Below are positions 35,084-45,644 of a stretch of DNA of 64,000 nt, piece after piece. The notes below the pieces were generated by a model. That model was given only the letters and a program-made list of their open reading frames with translations. It made no database searches and was not told the origin of the DNA. Each line of letters begins with the position of its first letter. The stretch's first letter is position 1. The position numbers and the translations under genes are program-made. Source of the stretch: Selaginella moellendorffii (taxonomy: Eukaryota > Streptophyta > Lycopodiopsida > Selaginellales > Selaginellaceae); contig NW_003314283.1 in NCBI RefSeq assembly GCF_000143415.4, forward strand, positions 1,985,312 through 2,049,311, in the 5' to 3' direction.

Positions 35084-35857
35084 AGAAACTTCCAAACAAG
35101 AGTCTGGTGGTGAGATTCGGTCATTCAAGGTGATTGGACGTTCTAGAAGGACAATTGGCCCAAACCAATCCCCTGTTAGAGACTCTCGTATGCAAGCTAA
35201 AGCGTGACAAGAAGCAGAAGATAAAGTGAAAAACTACGGATGTTGGCAGTGTAGAAGGTGTGGAACGTTCAGCAGGGATTAAGTCGGAACCAAACAAGGT
35301 TGAACAAACCGAAGTGGAATCAGTCTCTCAAGCAGTTCCCAAGTACAAACCAAAGCCTCCACCGGTTTAAGGTGAAGGAGTGAAGGACTATAAAGTGGTG
35401 GAAGATTCGTTTTACGATATGGAAGATTACTTTTGAGCATTGCGGTTACCAAGCTCAAAGAAGGTCCCATATGCAAAACTATACTTGGCAGATAATGCTA
35501 AGTCTTGGTGGAGAACAATAGAAGTCAATGAAGGACCAATGGCCATTTGGGAAATGATGAAGGTGAGGATTTGTGCAACTTATGTTCCTCTAAATACATC
35601 TCTACATTTAAGGGATGAGCTAAGTAGGTTGAAGCAAACTAGAATAATTCAAGAGTATGTGAATGCATTCATGGCAAAGAGGATACTTATCATAGACATG
35701 GGTGATATGGATGCATTCCATGCCTTCATATCAGGCTTGCAAACCTAGGCTTGCGGCAAGGTGATGCGTTGGAACCCAACTAATTATAAGGAAGTGTTAG
35801 ATGTGGCTATCAAGGTGCATTTCAATGATAACTTGTGAAAGGGGAACACAACTGGGT
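35084..35857 (+). pseudogene. Family B gag relic (keeps capsid region)
   Basis: SEETSKQESGGE joins from the LTR piece. After breaks, PYAKLYLADNAKSWWRTI and LRDELSRLKQTRIIQEYVNA give the Retrotrans_gag domain that the 20.4 kb copy has lost. AFHAFISGLQT and NPTNYKEVLDVAIKVHFN then align with 20890-21000. It is cut at 35857 by the family C LTR and does not resume before the right edge. Confidence 0.82.
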
Positions 35858-36045
35858 TGTTAGGGCGTGGCCGCTAAGAGAGTGAGAGAGAGAGAGTGAG
35901 TATTCTAGTCCTTGGAATATTCCCCAACTTCTTTGTATAAAACCCTTGACCCATAAGGGCAAGAGGGGGGCATTTTGCAAAGAGCATTGAAGCATTTCTC
36001 ATGTTTGAGCGAGCGTTGGGGGAAGCACCCCTCCTTCCCCCAATA
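35858..36045 (+). mobile_element. Element C1 5' LTR (188 bp)
   Basis: It starts TGTTAGGGCGTGG and ends CCCCCAATA, aligned with the C2 LTRs at 52700-52883 and 61621-61807. The LTR contains an AG-rich GAGAGAGAG stretch, a conserved TGTATAAAA (35934-35942, likely TATA box) and a GGGGGCATTTTGC element. It interrupts family B gag. Confidence 0.9.
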
Positions 36046-36047
36046 AA

Positions 36048-36066
36048 TGGTGAATTCGGCGTGATG
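36048..36066 (+). promoter_or_regulatory. C1 primer-binding site candidate
   Basis: TGGTGAATTCGGCGTGATG follows the LTR by two bases; the C2 equivalent at 52886 reads TGGTGAACCCGGTGTGAC. It starts with TGG as expected for pairing to a tRNA CCA end. The tRNA species is not identified but is not initiator Met. Confidence 0.55.
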
Positions 36067-36730
36067 CATAGCACTTTCGGAAGCGTCATTTCTCTCTTTT
36101 CTTTTGGCTGTAGAATTTGGGAAGGAATTCCTTGTTCATCTTGCGGTGGTTTTGTTTAATCTTGAGGGTGTTAGAAAGGTCTAGAGCTCCTCTTTCCAAC
36201 AAAGTATGGTGCTTATCAAGCCGTGTAATATTTGAAGAGATACAATGTTTCTTGGCTTGGTTTGAGGAACAGTTTGGGGTTTTCACTTTTCTTGCCTGGA
36301 TCCTCTATTGAATTTCTTAAAGTAGTGCATTTTAGCTTGTATATCTAGCCTAGATCTACGAGTAGTGGTGATTCTTGCCACTAGATTTGGCCAAATTGGC
36401 AGCATGCAAAAGGATTTTCTTCTCTGGCTAGATTTTTGTGGCAATAATTCGTGCTCCTCTGGGCTTTGTTTGGACACCGTTTGTTTCTAAAGGTGCTTCT
36501 GGTCCTAGGCTTTTCAGAAATCTACATCACGGACATGCACATGTTTTTCCACAATATTGGCGTTCGTGGATTTTTGGGGAATATTGAGGTGGCTTCGTCC
36601 CAAATTCCTACGATAGAAGGTAGATGGGGCTGAGCTCTTTCCAACAAGCCCACCAACAGTCAAAATGGGGAAGGATCGAGACCGAAGAACTCATTTTTCT
36701 CTTTTGGGCTAAACTTTGTTAGGAGTTCCT
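36067..36730 (+). mobile_element. Element C1 leader (5' untranslated region)
   Basis: The segment is homologous to 52904-53600 and to 27958-28595. It is non-coding, and the short frames are not shared between copies. The leader breaks at TTCCT (36726-36730), the target site of element T, and resumes at 49918. Confidence 0.85.
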
Positions 36731-36732
36731 AA

Positions 36733-36754
36733 GCTCTATTTTGTTAAAGTGGGA
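36733..36754 (+). repeat. Left terminal inverted repeat of T
   Basis: GCTCTATTTTGTTAAAG continuing to GTGGGA matches the reverse complement of 49895-49916 with one mismatch. Immediately inside, AAGTGGGA (36747-36754) is inverted again as TCCCACTT (about 36765-36772), giving a small subterminal hairpin. Confidence 0.85.
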
Positions 36755-37172
36755 ATTGTCATTATCCCACTTGTAAAATAAGGTTTCCAAACCTTTATAT
36801 AGTATATAAATATAACAAAATTCAACTGCATTGAGGCACATGCCATTTTATTTTAAACAAGGAAATATCTACTCAATCACTTCTCCTCCCCCTGCCACTG
36901 CTTCACCTCTCTCTTCTCCTTGTCATCGTCGTCCAATTTCTTTCCATCCTTTTAATATTGGCTCAGTTGCTCCGAGTCTAGGTGGAGCCCAAGTCCCCAT
37001 TCAATCTTTACTTTCCCCTTATTAATAAAACAACTTCGTAGACTTCCAATAACATGCTGTAACACTTCTAGTATAATGCAAATCCTCTCAAAGAATTGTC
37101 TTTTAATATTAATACAATGGCATGGAACCCCATGCCATAATAAGTTACATTTTTAAATAAATACATGCCATC
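36755..37172. other. Left subterminal region of T
   Basis: No gene is seen. It holds a pyrimidine-rich CTTCTCC stretch and one copy of the 22-bp palindrome (37117-37138) that lies just beyond the stop codon of the minus-strand gene, probably in its 3' untranslated region. Confidence 0.6.
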
Positions 37173-38035
37173 TCAGACTGTTATTTTTTGCCTCCAATGC
37201 CTATACAATAATCTTGGAATTTCATCACTCTCCACACTATCAGGATTTAAACCCAATAGTAATGCCATCTCTTCTCTAATACGTCCACGCTCATGTTCAA
37301 TGGTCGAAGAACCCATCCGGTTGAGCAGATTATGGAGATGCGGATAGTGTTTGGCTAGACAATATACATGCCATAAATGATGACTGGTGTCTATCCGATC
37401 AAATAGCTTCTGATATACCGTTCCATCTGCCATTTGGTTGATTTCTGCAGCCACCTCCTGGACTGGCCGGTTCTCTATCACCATCGCTTCAAGCCGTTTT
37501 GCAAGGTCCCCCAGAACATACGGTTTCTTCTCCCTAGTTTCCATACTGCAAGAGATGGGGTGCACTGCATATGTGTGCGTGTTCGCTGCAGTTTTAATCG
37601 GCGAGTCATCGATGATGAGGATTTCACTTGACCTAGCAGTCCGGTTCATCACTACAGCCTCTGGCTTGACGAAGATGGGCTTGCTACCCCTCACATAGAC
37701 CATAGTCAAGCAATCCTCCTACGTTAGGAGAAAGTCAAATGGTAATATTACTCACGTCTGATCGTGCATCATCTGTAGCAACGTTAATGCATTGTGGCGC
37801 ATCATGGATGTCCAAACTCCCAATTGCAAATTGAACCCGGCCCTCTGTTTTAAGTGTCGCATGGTCATTATTAGATCCCGCAGTTTCTCCCGTGTGATTA
37901 ATGTGAATCTGTCTCTTTTGACCAACTTGCGACCGCAGGCTTTGGAGGGTGCAGTGACATTCGAGGACGAGCCACGCTCATGGGAGAAAAGGACACCGTT
38001 CAGATCAAAAACGATACAGTACTTTCGCCGTGACT
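37173..38035 (-). other. FCP1/NIF-type HAD phosphatase domain of the T minus-strand gene
   Basis: The exon 37756-38035 encodes YCIVFDLNGVLFSHERG, the first HAD motif with the nucleophile Asp; the second position is Asn, as in many plant NIF-like proteins. LQLGVWTSM is the second motif. The exon 37173-37718 encodes ILIIDDSPIKTAANTHTYAV, the Asp-Asp motif, and a helical C-terminus. This is the NLI-interacting-factor / CTD-phosphatase family, which in the nucleus dephosphorylates the RNA polymerase II tail or similar proteins. The joining intron (37 nt) leaves the frame off by one base, so a small indel is likely. Confidence 0.72.
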
Positions 38036-41000
38036 CTGAAATGAAATGCGTCAGCATAAAAAATGGTACAAGTCAATTTTACCATCTACAATATTAGCGA
38101 ATGGTGCTCCCGATGGTCGTTCAGAGGGTTTTGGTCGAGGAAACGTGAAGGGCGGAAATACTCTCCTCTGCAATGTGGGGTCAATCGCATCCGATGGTGT
38201 GTGAGCACATGCCATTTCAGCTATAGACTCTGGTACAACTGGCTCAACAGTGGCATGGGGTGGTTCCGATAGCATGTGATCACACGCCATTTCAACTGGT
38301 GCCTCTGTTGGCAAAGTGGACATGACCGAACAGGCAGCAGGGGCAGTGTAGGGAGGTTCCAACGGCGCGTAGTCAGACGATTGGGCACACGTTGAGTCCG
38401 TTGGAAATGAGGATACGACCGGCTCGGCAGCTGGGGCGGCCTAATGCGGGTCCAATAGCGCCTAGTCACCGTCAGTTGGATACGTGGACAAGATTGACTC
38501 AGTGGTATGGGCAGCATCAAGTGGAGCGTGGTCAGCTTGCTTGGCGTTGATATGGATAGTAGCCTCCACTAGCTCTGATGACTCTTGCAGGCAAGTAGAG
38601 TCCACTGGCGGATCCATATGCATGTCCAAATATCTCCCTTCGATTGAGATGGTATCCTCCCTACTGGCTACTAAAAACAAACTCATTAGCACATTGAATC
38701 GATTATACTATATTTACCATCAACTGCTATTGGGCGCACTGCTGATTCTGAAGGATTGGACATACGTTTCGACCCTTGCTTGGCACTATCCTTCCTCGAC
38801 ACTAAAGGCTAGAGTTTGTATCTTAATTCAACTGAATAATCTCTACTTACCATTTCTTCTGCGACCTACATGGACAATGTTAGAAATGGTAAAAGGTTAG
38901 GAATGGATGTACTATTATTTACCTGATGGTTTGTCTTGTATGACCTTCCTCTGCTGCTCTTTGGCCACCTCAGGCTGGCCATCGTCATCATCATCGTCAT
39001 CGTCGTTATTGTGATCGTCACCATTGTAAGGACCATCCAAGTCCTCTTCGTCCTCCTCTTCTTCGTCCTCCTCTTCTTTGTCCTCCTCTTCGTCCTTCTG
39101 CTCTTCCTGCTCATTATCTTTCTCTGGCTCCTCATCCCCCTCCTGCATTTCTTCCATAGGCTGCTCAGGCTGGATGGCTTGTTTTTCCAGGACCATCTTG
39201 GGAAAATCATCTGGCCGAGTCTCCATCTCAAAATACAAGACATCCATAGCTTGTTTCAATGCTTGACCTAGGACCGTATCCTCACCCGACTGTCTTAACA
39301 TGGTTTTTGCATGTTCTTGCACCCTTCGAAGACGACGAGATGAGAAAAACGTGGCCCTGACTTGAAAAGCATCCCTCATCCATTGTACCTCTCCATTGAG
39401 ATTGGGGAAGGGGAGTCCGCCATAGGAATCTGAGTTAGGAGGTGGTGACTGGCTCCTTTCACTCAGCCCTTGATCTGCAATGAATGGCATGAGCACACAC
39501 GCCATAACCGCGAGGCATTACCTATCATCTTTTTGTTGCCCTTCTTCCTTTTCGAATCAAACGCCTCTGATCCTGACGACTGTCCAACGTGCTTTCGCTT
39601 TTTATGACCATTGTCAGTTTGAGCTTGGCTGGTGCTTGCCTGTTTTGCCTTTGAAGAAGTGTCTCCTGCAAGGAATGGCATGAGACCACACGCCATTGCA
39701 AATATAATTTGTACCTCCTTTTTTCCTATTGCTTGTCTGTTTGTCCTTCTTCGACGCGCCACCAATGCACTTTTCAGTCCTCGTGTCTGAATATTCACAA
39801 CGATCTATAATCAAAATGGCGTGAGGCCTCACGTGACCTTACCTTGTGCAGGTTGTGAGCTCGGCCTAACATCAGTAGCTGTTAACGCCGTTTCAGCATC
39901 TGGGGGTGGCCACGCTCCTGCATACAGAGCTTGTGAGATAACATTTAAACTTAAAGTGCGTACTCACCAGGTTCGCAGAGAAGATACTGTTTTTCTTTGG
40001 CAACTGTAATTATATGCTCCATTGAAGTCACCTCTTCAATGGAGTTTGTCACCGCAACACACGGGACACCCTTGAGTAGTGCGGCTCGAAAGAATAGTCC
40101 GCCGCAGTTGTACTCGACAACGCATTTGCCCTTGGTGTCACCCGCTATTGCGTTGAAGACCCAGTTGAGCATTTCCCATGCTGCACCTGGAGCTTTCTTT
40201 GGATTCGAAAGCTCCATAGCCGTCTTCAGTTCCTCAGGCACGGGTAAATTGACCTCCCTCAGATCAATTCGATCGGCCTTGTCGAACGAAGTTGGGAAGT
40301 CACTCCAGTCCCACTCTGCTGCAGGACCAATAACAAGGGCGAGTGTGAAGATGCGGACATTCGTCGGTATCTTCTTCGTAGCCATTATCCCATGGATCTC
40401 CAGCATCTCCTTGCCTTACAACCGAGCCTTCACCTCGTTCAAGGCCTTCCAGAACTTGTGATAGGATTCGGAGTCGTAGATGATATAGTGGACTGAAGAT
40501 TCCACGTCCGCAAGTCCCACCATTAAGTCAATAATGGAGCTGACTTCGTCTGCATGAGTGATCTCTTCGTTTGTGAAGTCCATCACACAAAAGATGCTCT
40601 TGACCTGCTCATCTCCGCGGGAAACGATGCTCCTCCACCTTTGATCCTCATCTGAATTCACGTATACCCGGTAAGGTTCTCGATAGGCCTCTGCTGCGGG
40701 GTCGAGCTGTTTCTGAAGCCGGCGGTCGACATCCCTCTTAATGAAATTTGGATACTGATCCAACTTCTCAGCTTTACTTTTCGTGGCATCCCGCAGCAGA
40801 TCGATGAACTTGGGGGCCCCCTTCACGTACTCGTCGATGTCTTCATTTGACAAGTCCAGCTCTTCCATCATCTCTTGCGTGGTGTCGATGCTCACCCTCT
40901 CCACGGCCACTTGCTCGAAGATCCAATCCTTCAATAGCGCACGAGCTCTCAGAGTCGTGCACAAGTCCTCGTATGTCACAATATGGCCGGGAGTCATTTT

Positions 41001-42747
41001 GGTCTTGTTGAAGACTACCTCACCACGTAGAAGAGCATTAGCCACTGTCAGAAGGTCGTCGTCGTCTAGAGACCGCGAGAAATGCAAGGCGTTGAGCTTC
41101 AAATCATTGGGCTTCCGGCCGTCCTCCACACCCATTGAGTTTAGCAACTCCCCGTCATGGTACCTCCTCAGCACATCTACCCATTTGTCAAAAACAACTT
41201 TTGTCGCAAGTAGAATGTTATGGATGCTGAGTGTGTCATTGACCCCCAGTGTTTTCGAGAGAAGACTCGAGAATTCCTGCAATGGAAATGGCATGAGGCC
41301 ACATGCTATGCCACATGCAACGAGGCTTACCTGCCAGGCGCTAGTTGCTAGTGCACGTCCTTGTCCTGGTTTTTGTGGCTTCTTCAGTTGAACCCAGAGC
41401 TTCCGTGTTCGTGCCAATGTCTCGTGCAGACCCGATTTGTAGCATGTTTCTTGCTTGACATTCTGCGCGTGGGAGATGGATATGATAGATCGGAGGGGCG
41501 AGTTGCCTTTTATCAGGCGGACAACTCTTGTCTTGAAGACTTTCTTCACCTCCTCGCCCACCATAATATCCAGAACTATCTCTTGCATTGCCAAGCTAGA
41601 ATGCTGCCCGGAGACGGCATAGAACCGGATGTTCTGATCGTCCAACACCTTCCTATTGATCAAGTTTGGAAACCTCATCTCGCCCTTCATTGTTTGGTAA
41701 TAGGGGATCACGTCTGCGATGTCGGGTGTTACTGGACTTGCCAGCATCTTCTGCTTCAGTTTCTCCACCCACTCATCAGATACTAGCCTGTGGTTGTATT
41801 TGCTTTGGATGTCGAACGGCTCACGTCGATTGTATATACTTTGTTGGAATAGTAACAAGTACTATTATCTGCGACGATTTTTGCTGCCTCTTCTTGCTCT
41901 TTCTGCTCTTTGCGGCTCTTCTTTTTGGTGGGTGTAGTGTTCGAACCCGAGGCAATGGCATCACCGAGTAGCTTCTTTTTTGGAGCAGCAGAGTCGGACG
42001 TCGGCTTGAGCTTGACCACCCTTTTCTGCTTCGGGGTAGTTTCCAGATCGACCCCCTTCCCCTTCGCTTCGCGAACTGGAGGCACTCTCAACGGCTCAAT
42101 GTTGGAATATAGTTTTTGAACATCGCCGTAGGTGAGGTCCGTGGATTCCATGTGATCTTCATAGACCCGCAGCGTCTTTGAAATTGTGGGCCTCCTGGAC
42201 AACCTCTCCCTAGCTCCCTCTAGGAATTCCTCATAGCCGCTGCCCCCCTTCGGGAAGCCGCTAGGATGTGCAAGGTGGATCTTGAAGGCGGACGCTGTCT
42301 CTACCACAAGTGCCAGTCCATATTCTTGCATGGAACTGCATGGAGTGTCTGTCACTTGGATGAGGATCCCCATGCATTCTTTTCTCCCACCATCTGTGTT
42401 GTACAGCCTGAGATCCTTGCATTCCATCCCGAAAGTCCAACTGGTGAGCTCCTCCCCCTTCTCTGCATCCACATTGACAGTGGCTGGAAGAAGAACGCAA
42501 TTCCTCGCCTGTTCAGAAATGCACAACAATTAGAGCTGACAGATGAAAAGCTAGCAGCTGGAAATAACGTGAGGCCACACGCCATTCACCACTGCATCAG
42601 ATGTCTTGAGGCTGCATCCTAAGATGGCGTGAGGCTACACGCCATCTGTAACCGGACTGCACTCGAGAGCCCAATCGGTGCATGCCAATGTTGCTACTGA
42701 ATGGCATGTGGCCTCATGCCATTTTCTACTTGGCCTAAAAGACTTAC
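37719..42747 (-). other. Set of GT-AG introns in the T minus-strand gene
   Basis: Introns and lengths: 42509-42747 (239), 41277-41330 (54), 39930-39967 (38), 39805-39842 (38), 39666-39714 (49), 39475-39521 (47), 38866-38922 (57), 38802-38850 (49), 38671-38717 (47), 38431-38469 (39), 38036-38082 (47), 37719-37755 (37). All begin GT and end AG, and donors are mostly GTAAG, GTGAG or GTAAA. CTAAC branch-like sequences are visible in 38866-38922 and 37719-37755. Introns 39475, 39666, 39805 and 41277 each contain the 22-bp palindrome, and the first intron contains three. The nine from 39930 to 38036 are all phase 1. Confidence 0.8.
40416..42508 (-). other. ParB/DGQHR-like region of the T minus-strand gene
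   Basis: After about 215 residues of unfamiliar sequence ending in a Lys-rich linker, the frame changes near 41860 and gives REPFDIQSKYNHRLVSDEWV followed by IRFYAVSGQHSSLAMQEI. The latter resembles the phosphate-binding loop of the ParB/sulfiredoxin and DGQHR families (vvdGqHR..A), although the usual Arg is Ser. Downstream HYIIYDSESYHKFW and, beyond the stop (near 40070), VVEYNCGGLFFRAALLKG could be a DPPY-like and a motif-I-like methyltransferase pair. That second reading is weak. No helix-turn-helix is evident. Confidence 0.4.
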
Positions 42748-42888
42748 CATTTGAAGCCGAATGGAGGCCGTGACAATCGAGGCCCGATTCGCTGGCGAAT
42801 GTGCACTGTGTGTGTAGCGGATCGTAGCAGCAAGGCTACTCTGCCACTTACAGTTGGAGAGTGGCGCTGAAATCTCCCAGGACGCCAA

Positions 42889-45644
42889 GTGGGCTGCGTG
42901 TGGGTGGCGGAGTGGGCGGCGGAGTTGGCGGCGAAGTTACAAACTGGGTGTGTCTTGAAGTGGACGCCGATGCACACAAGCGCAATGCGAGTGCGAGTGT
43001 GATGCAAGCGCGAGTGGACGCCGATGCACACGAGAAACCTGTAGAGAAGTGAGCGTGATCGCGAGTGGGAGCGCGATGCGAGCGGGAACGCGAGTGTGAT
43101 GCGAGCGCGAGCGCGAGTGTGCGAGCGCGAGTACGAAGCAAAATGCAAAACCTAACCTCACACGCGCGAAATGTCACAACGGTTAGTAATCCCGCCACGT
43201 CATCATTCCTCGGACTTGGGCGCCACCATTAATTTCTGGATTGCCGCGCGCATGCAAAAGAAATCCGCAACGTCATCATTCCTCGGACTGCATGCACGCG
43301 AAATCCAAAAGAAAGATCATGATTGGGATATCATTTAATACCCTCGCTATATTTATACCATGCATGATTGGATATTCCAAAGCATCTTGTATTTCCAAAA
43401 ATGGCAGATGTTCAGCTAAATAAAGAAATTCTATCTGTTTCTATTTTTCTCTCAAATCAATATTATAGCGTGTGGGCTCATGCAATTTTGAACCAAAGAA
43501 ACCCAAAAAACGTTGGACCCAAAATATTTTGAAAAAACCCAAAAAACCCTAAACATTTTAAACCCAAAAATCCAAGCGTCCTGTGGCGTTATTCCTTGAA
43601 TGGCGTGTGGGCGCATGCCATTTTCAGGGCCAAATGCTGAATGGAGAAAAATTCCCTTTCAGTGCAAATGCTGCAAGAGGCAGATGCCGAGCACAAAGGA
43701 CTGTAACTACCTCACATGACACAGATAAACTTTTCTCTATTTGGCAAAGATAAACTTTATAGCGTGTGGGCTCATGCAATTTTGAACCCAAAAAATGCAC
43801 CAAAAAATTCTCGGCGTCATCTGGCGTTATCTCTTGAATGGCGTGGGGCCACATGCCATTTTCAGGGGCACATAGGAGTATATTCCTAGGATATTCTGAC
43901 ACGTGCAAGATTTTTTTGAGTTTTCTGGAGATCCAACCGTTAGATCGCAACTAGATTTTACATAATGGTATACAATGTCTTTCTTGATGACCCTGCAAAG
44001 AAGCATCTCGATCAGACACCACATGAGACCACACGAGCCTTACAATGTTTCAGGGGCATTTGCCATAGATCCGACCGTTATTTTGCTCCAAGATTTTACA
44101 GTTTGGTGTCCATTGACCTTTCCATTGACACTGCAAAGGGACATCACAATCAGATGCGGGATCACAAGAAACTAACTTCACTAACTCTGGTTTCACCAAG
44201 ATCTACGTAAGGAGTTATGAAATGAAAGGACCCTCTCTATTGAAATGTGTTTATGGTCCTAGGGGCATTGTGACATATCAAAGGATTTTGCATCAAGTTC
44301 TGTATTTGCATGTTTATCAAGCTACTGAATTGCTAAACCCTAAACCCTAAACCCTAAACATGTGGCAAATGCTGCATGAAGAAAGATGCCCTTTCTGGGC
44401 AAATGCTGTAAGAGGCAGATGCCGAGCAGATGTATCTCAGGCTAGTGAAGGGGACAAACAAAAGCTAGCTATAAACATAACGGGATGCAAATAGATTACT
44501 AGGCTGGTCCTGCGAAAATCAAAAACCATAATTGAAAACATTGAAAATGCAAAAAGAAAGGTTTATAATATTTTTGAATTTTAAGCAACCAAAGGAATGT
44601 AAGTAGGGCATGTGTTTGTAAGTTTAAAAATGCCTCAACCACTTAAATTCCCAAGTAAATAAAGCTATTTCTATTTTTGGTACAGGTAAACTTTATAGCG
44701 TGTGGGCTCATGCAATTTTGAACCCAAAAATGCACCAAAAAATGCTCGACTAGCATTATTCTTTGAATGACGTGTGGCCTTATATTGCCATAAATGGACG
44801 TACACACAGAGCATAATTATTCCTTTACACGGCGAATAATCTTGGCGCGGATCGCTGACATGGCATGGCAAAGTTCGAATCACTGACATGGCACAGCTGG
44901 ATCGAGGCAAGGACAGGATGTGACAAAGTTCAACCTCCGACAGCAAAGTCTAGAAGAAACTCAGTTTGAAATTTGTCAGAGGAGTCATAAGATCTGGTTT
45001 GTCAGAGGATTTGATGTGACATTCAAGCGTGTGTTATTTTTGAATTCTGAATTTTTGAATTATATTTGTGCGCCGTGTTCTTGGTTCCACTGAGCGCAGT
45101 GAGCGCTGCTTGTGTAAGCGGCGTTGTGGGCTGTGGTTTATGCGTCTACGAGCGGTTGCGGCATTGCGAGCGCCATTGCGAGCGGCAGTTTATGCGAGTG
45201 GCAGTTTGTGCGAGCGGCGCTACGAGCAGTTGTGGTGTTGCGAGCGGCGCTACGAGTAGTTGCGGTGTTGCGAGCGGCACTGTCTTTGGTGTGGCTACCG
45301 CTTCCTCTTGATATTCGGCACTTGTGCTTCCTGGTATGTTCACCATGGAATGGCTTAGGACCACATTTAGAAATGGCATGAGGCCACATGCCATCTTGGG
45401 CCCTTGCAATTTCATGGCTAGTGTATTGTCATGTATGTTTTTACTTGCCTGCAGCTGTGTGTATATCAAGATGGCATGAGGCCTCATGCCAATTTTGTGA
45501 ATGCAAAATTTCACGTGGGTGTCAATAGCATGTTTGAATAATGGCATGTGGCCTCATGCTATTGAGGTTGTTTGGTATGTTATGATTTAGGCCATTCTCC
45601 AATCATTTTTTGTATGGTCTTAACTTCTTTTCTGCACTTTCAGA
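42889..45644. promoter_or_regulatory. Divergent intergenic region of T
   Basis: This 2.8-kb region separates the two genes and should hold both promoters and a 5' untranslated exon of the transposase gene. GCGAG/GTGTGATGCGAGCGC repeats lie next to the minus-strand gene (43010-43140), and GCGAGCGGC-type repeats lie on the transposase side (45110-45290). Between them are three degenerate direct repeats of about 110 bp (near 43465, 43755 and 44695), a duplicated CGTCATCATTCCTCGGACT (43199, 43271) and an interstitial telomere-like tract. No long conserved frame is present. Confidence 0.6.
44333..44360 (+). repeat. Interstitial telomere-like tract (CCCTAAA)n
   Basis: Nearly four tandem copies of the plant telomere unit occur in the intergenic part of T. 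A similar tract is at 59278-59303 inside LTR A. Confidence 0.85.

Larger units (their letters stand above)
37173..42888 (-). pseudogene. T minus-strand gene: ParB-like to HAD-phosphatase multi-intron protein
   Basis: Start is ATG at 42888 (MASWEISAPL), stop at 37173. Exon 1 (42749-42888) joins at 42508 in phase 0. Exons at 39843-39929, 39715-39804, 39522-39665, 38923-39474, 38851-38865, 38718-38801, 38470-38670 and 38083-38430 all have lengths divisible by three and phase-1 boundaries. Spliced in silico, the frame stays open through them. The product would be about 1650 residues: ParB-like, possible methyltransferase-like, Lys-rich, acidic (38.9-39.2 kb), Pro/Thr-rich and phosphatase parts. 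Damage: a frame break near 41860, TAA at 40416-40418, and a one-base mismatch at the 37719-37755 intron. Confidence 0.75.

Noticed and set aside
38936-39271. Hydrophobic plus-strand frame with Leu/Val/Ile-rich runs resembling a membrane protein
   Set aside because: It is the complement of the acidic Asp/Glu tract of the minus-strand gene, which has consistent splice sites and phase.
42744-43198. Arg/Ser/His-rich frames on the minus strand upstream of exon 1
   Set aside because: They arise from GCGAGC-type repeats and overlap each other in different frames; no domain.
45066-45547. Cys/Ala-rich frames upstream of the transposase
   Set aside because: They are translations of the GCGAGCGGC repeats and of palindromes, most likely 5' untranslated sequence.
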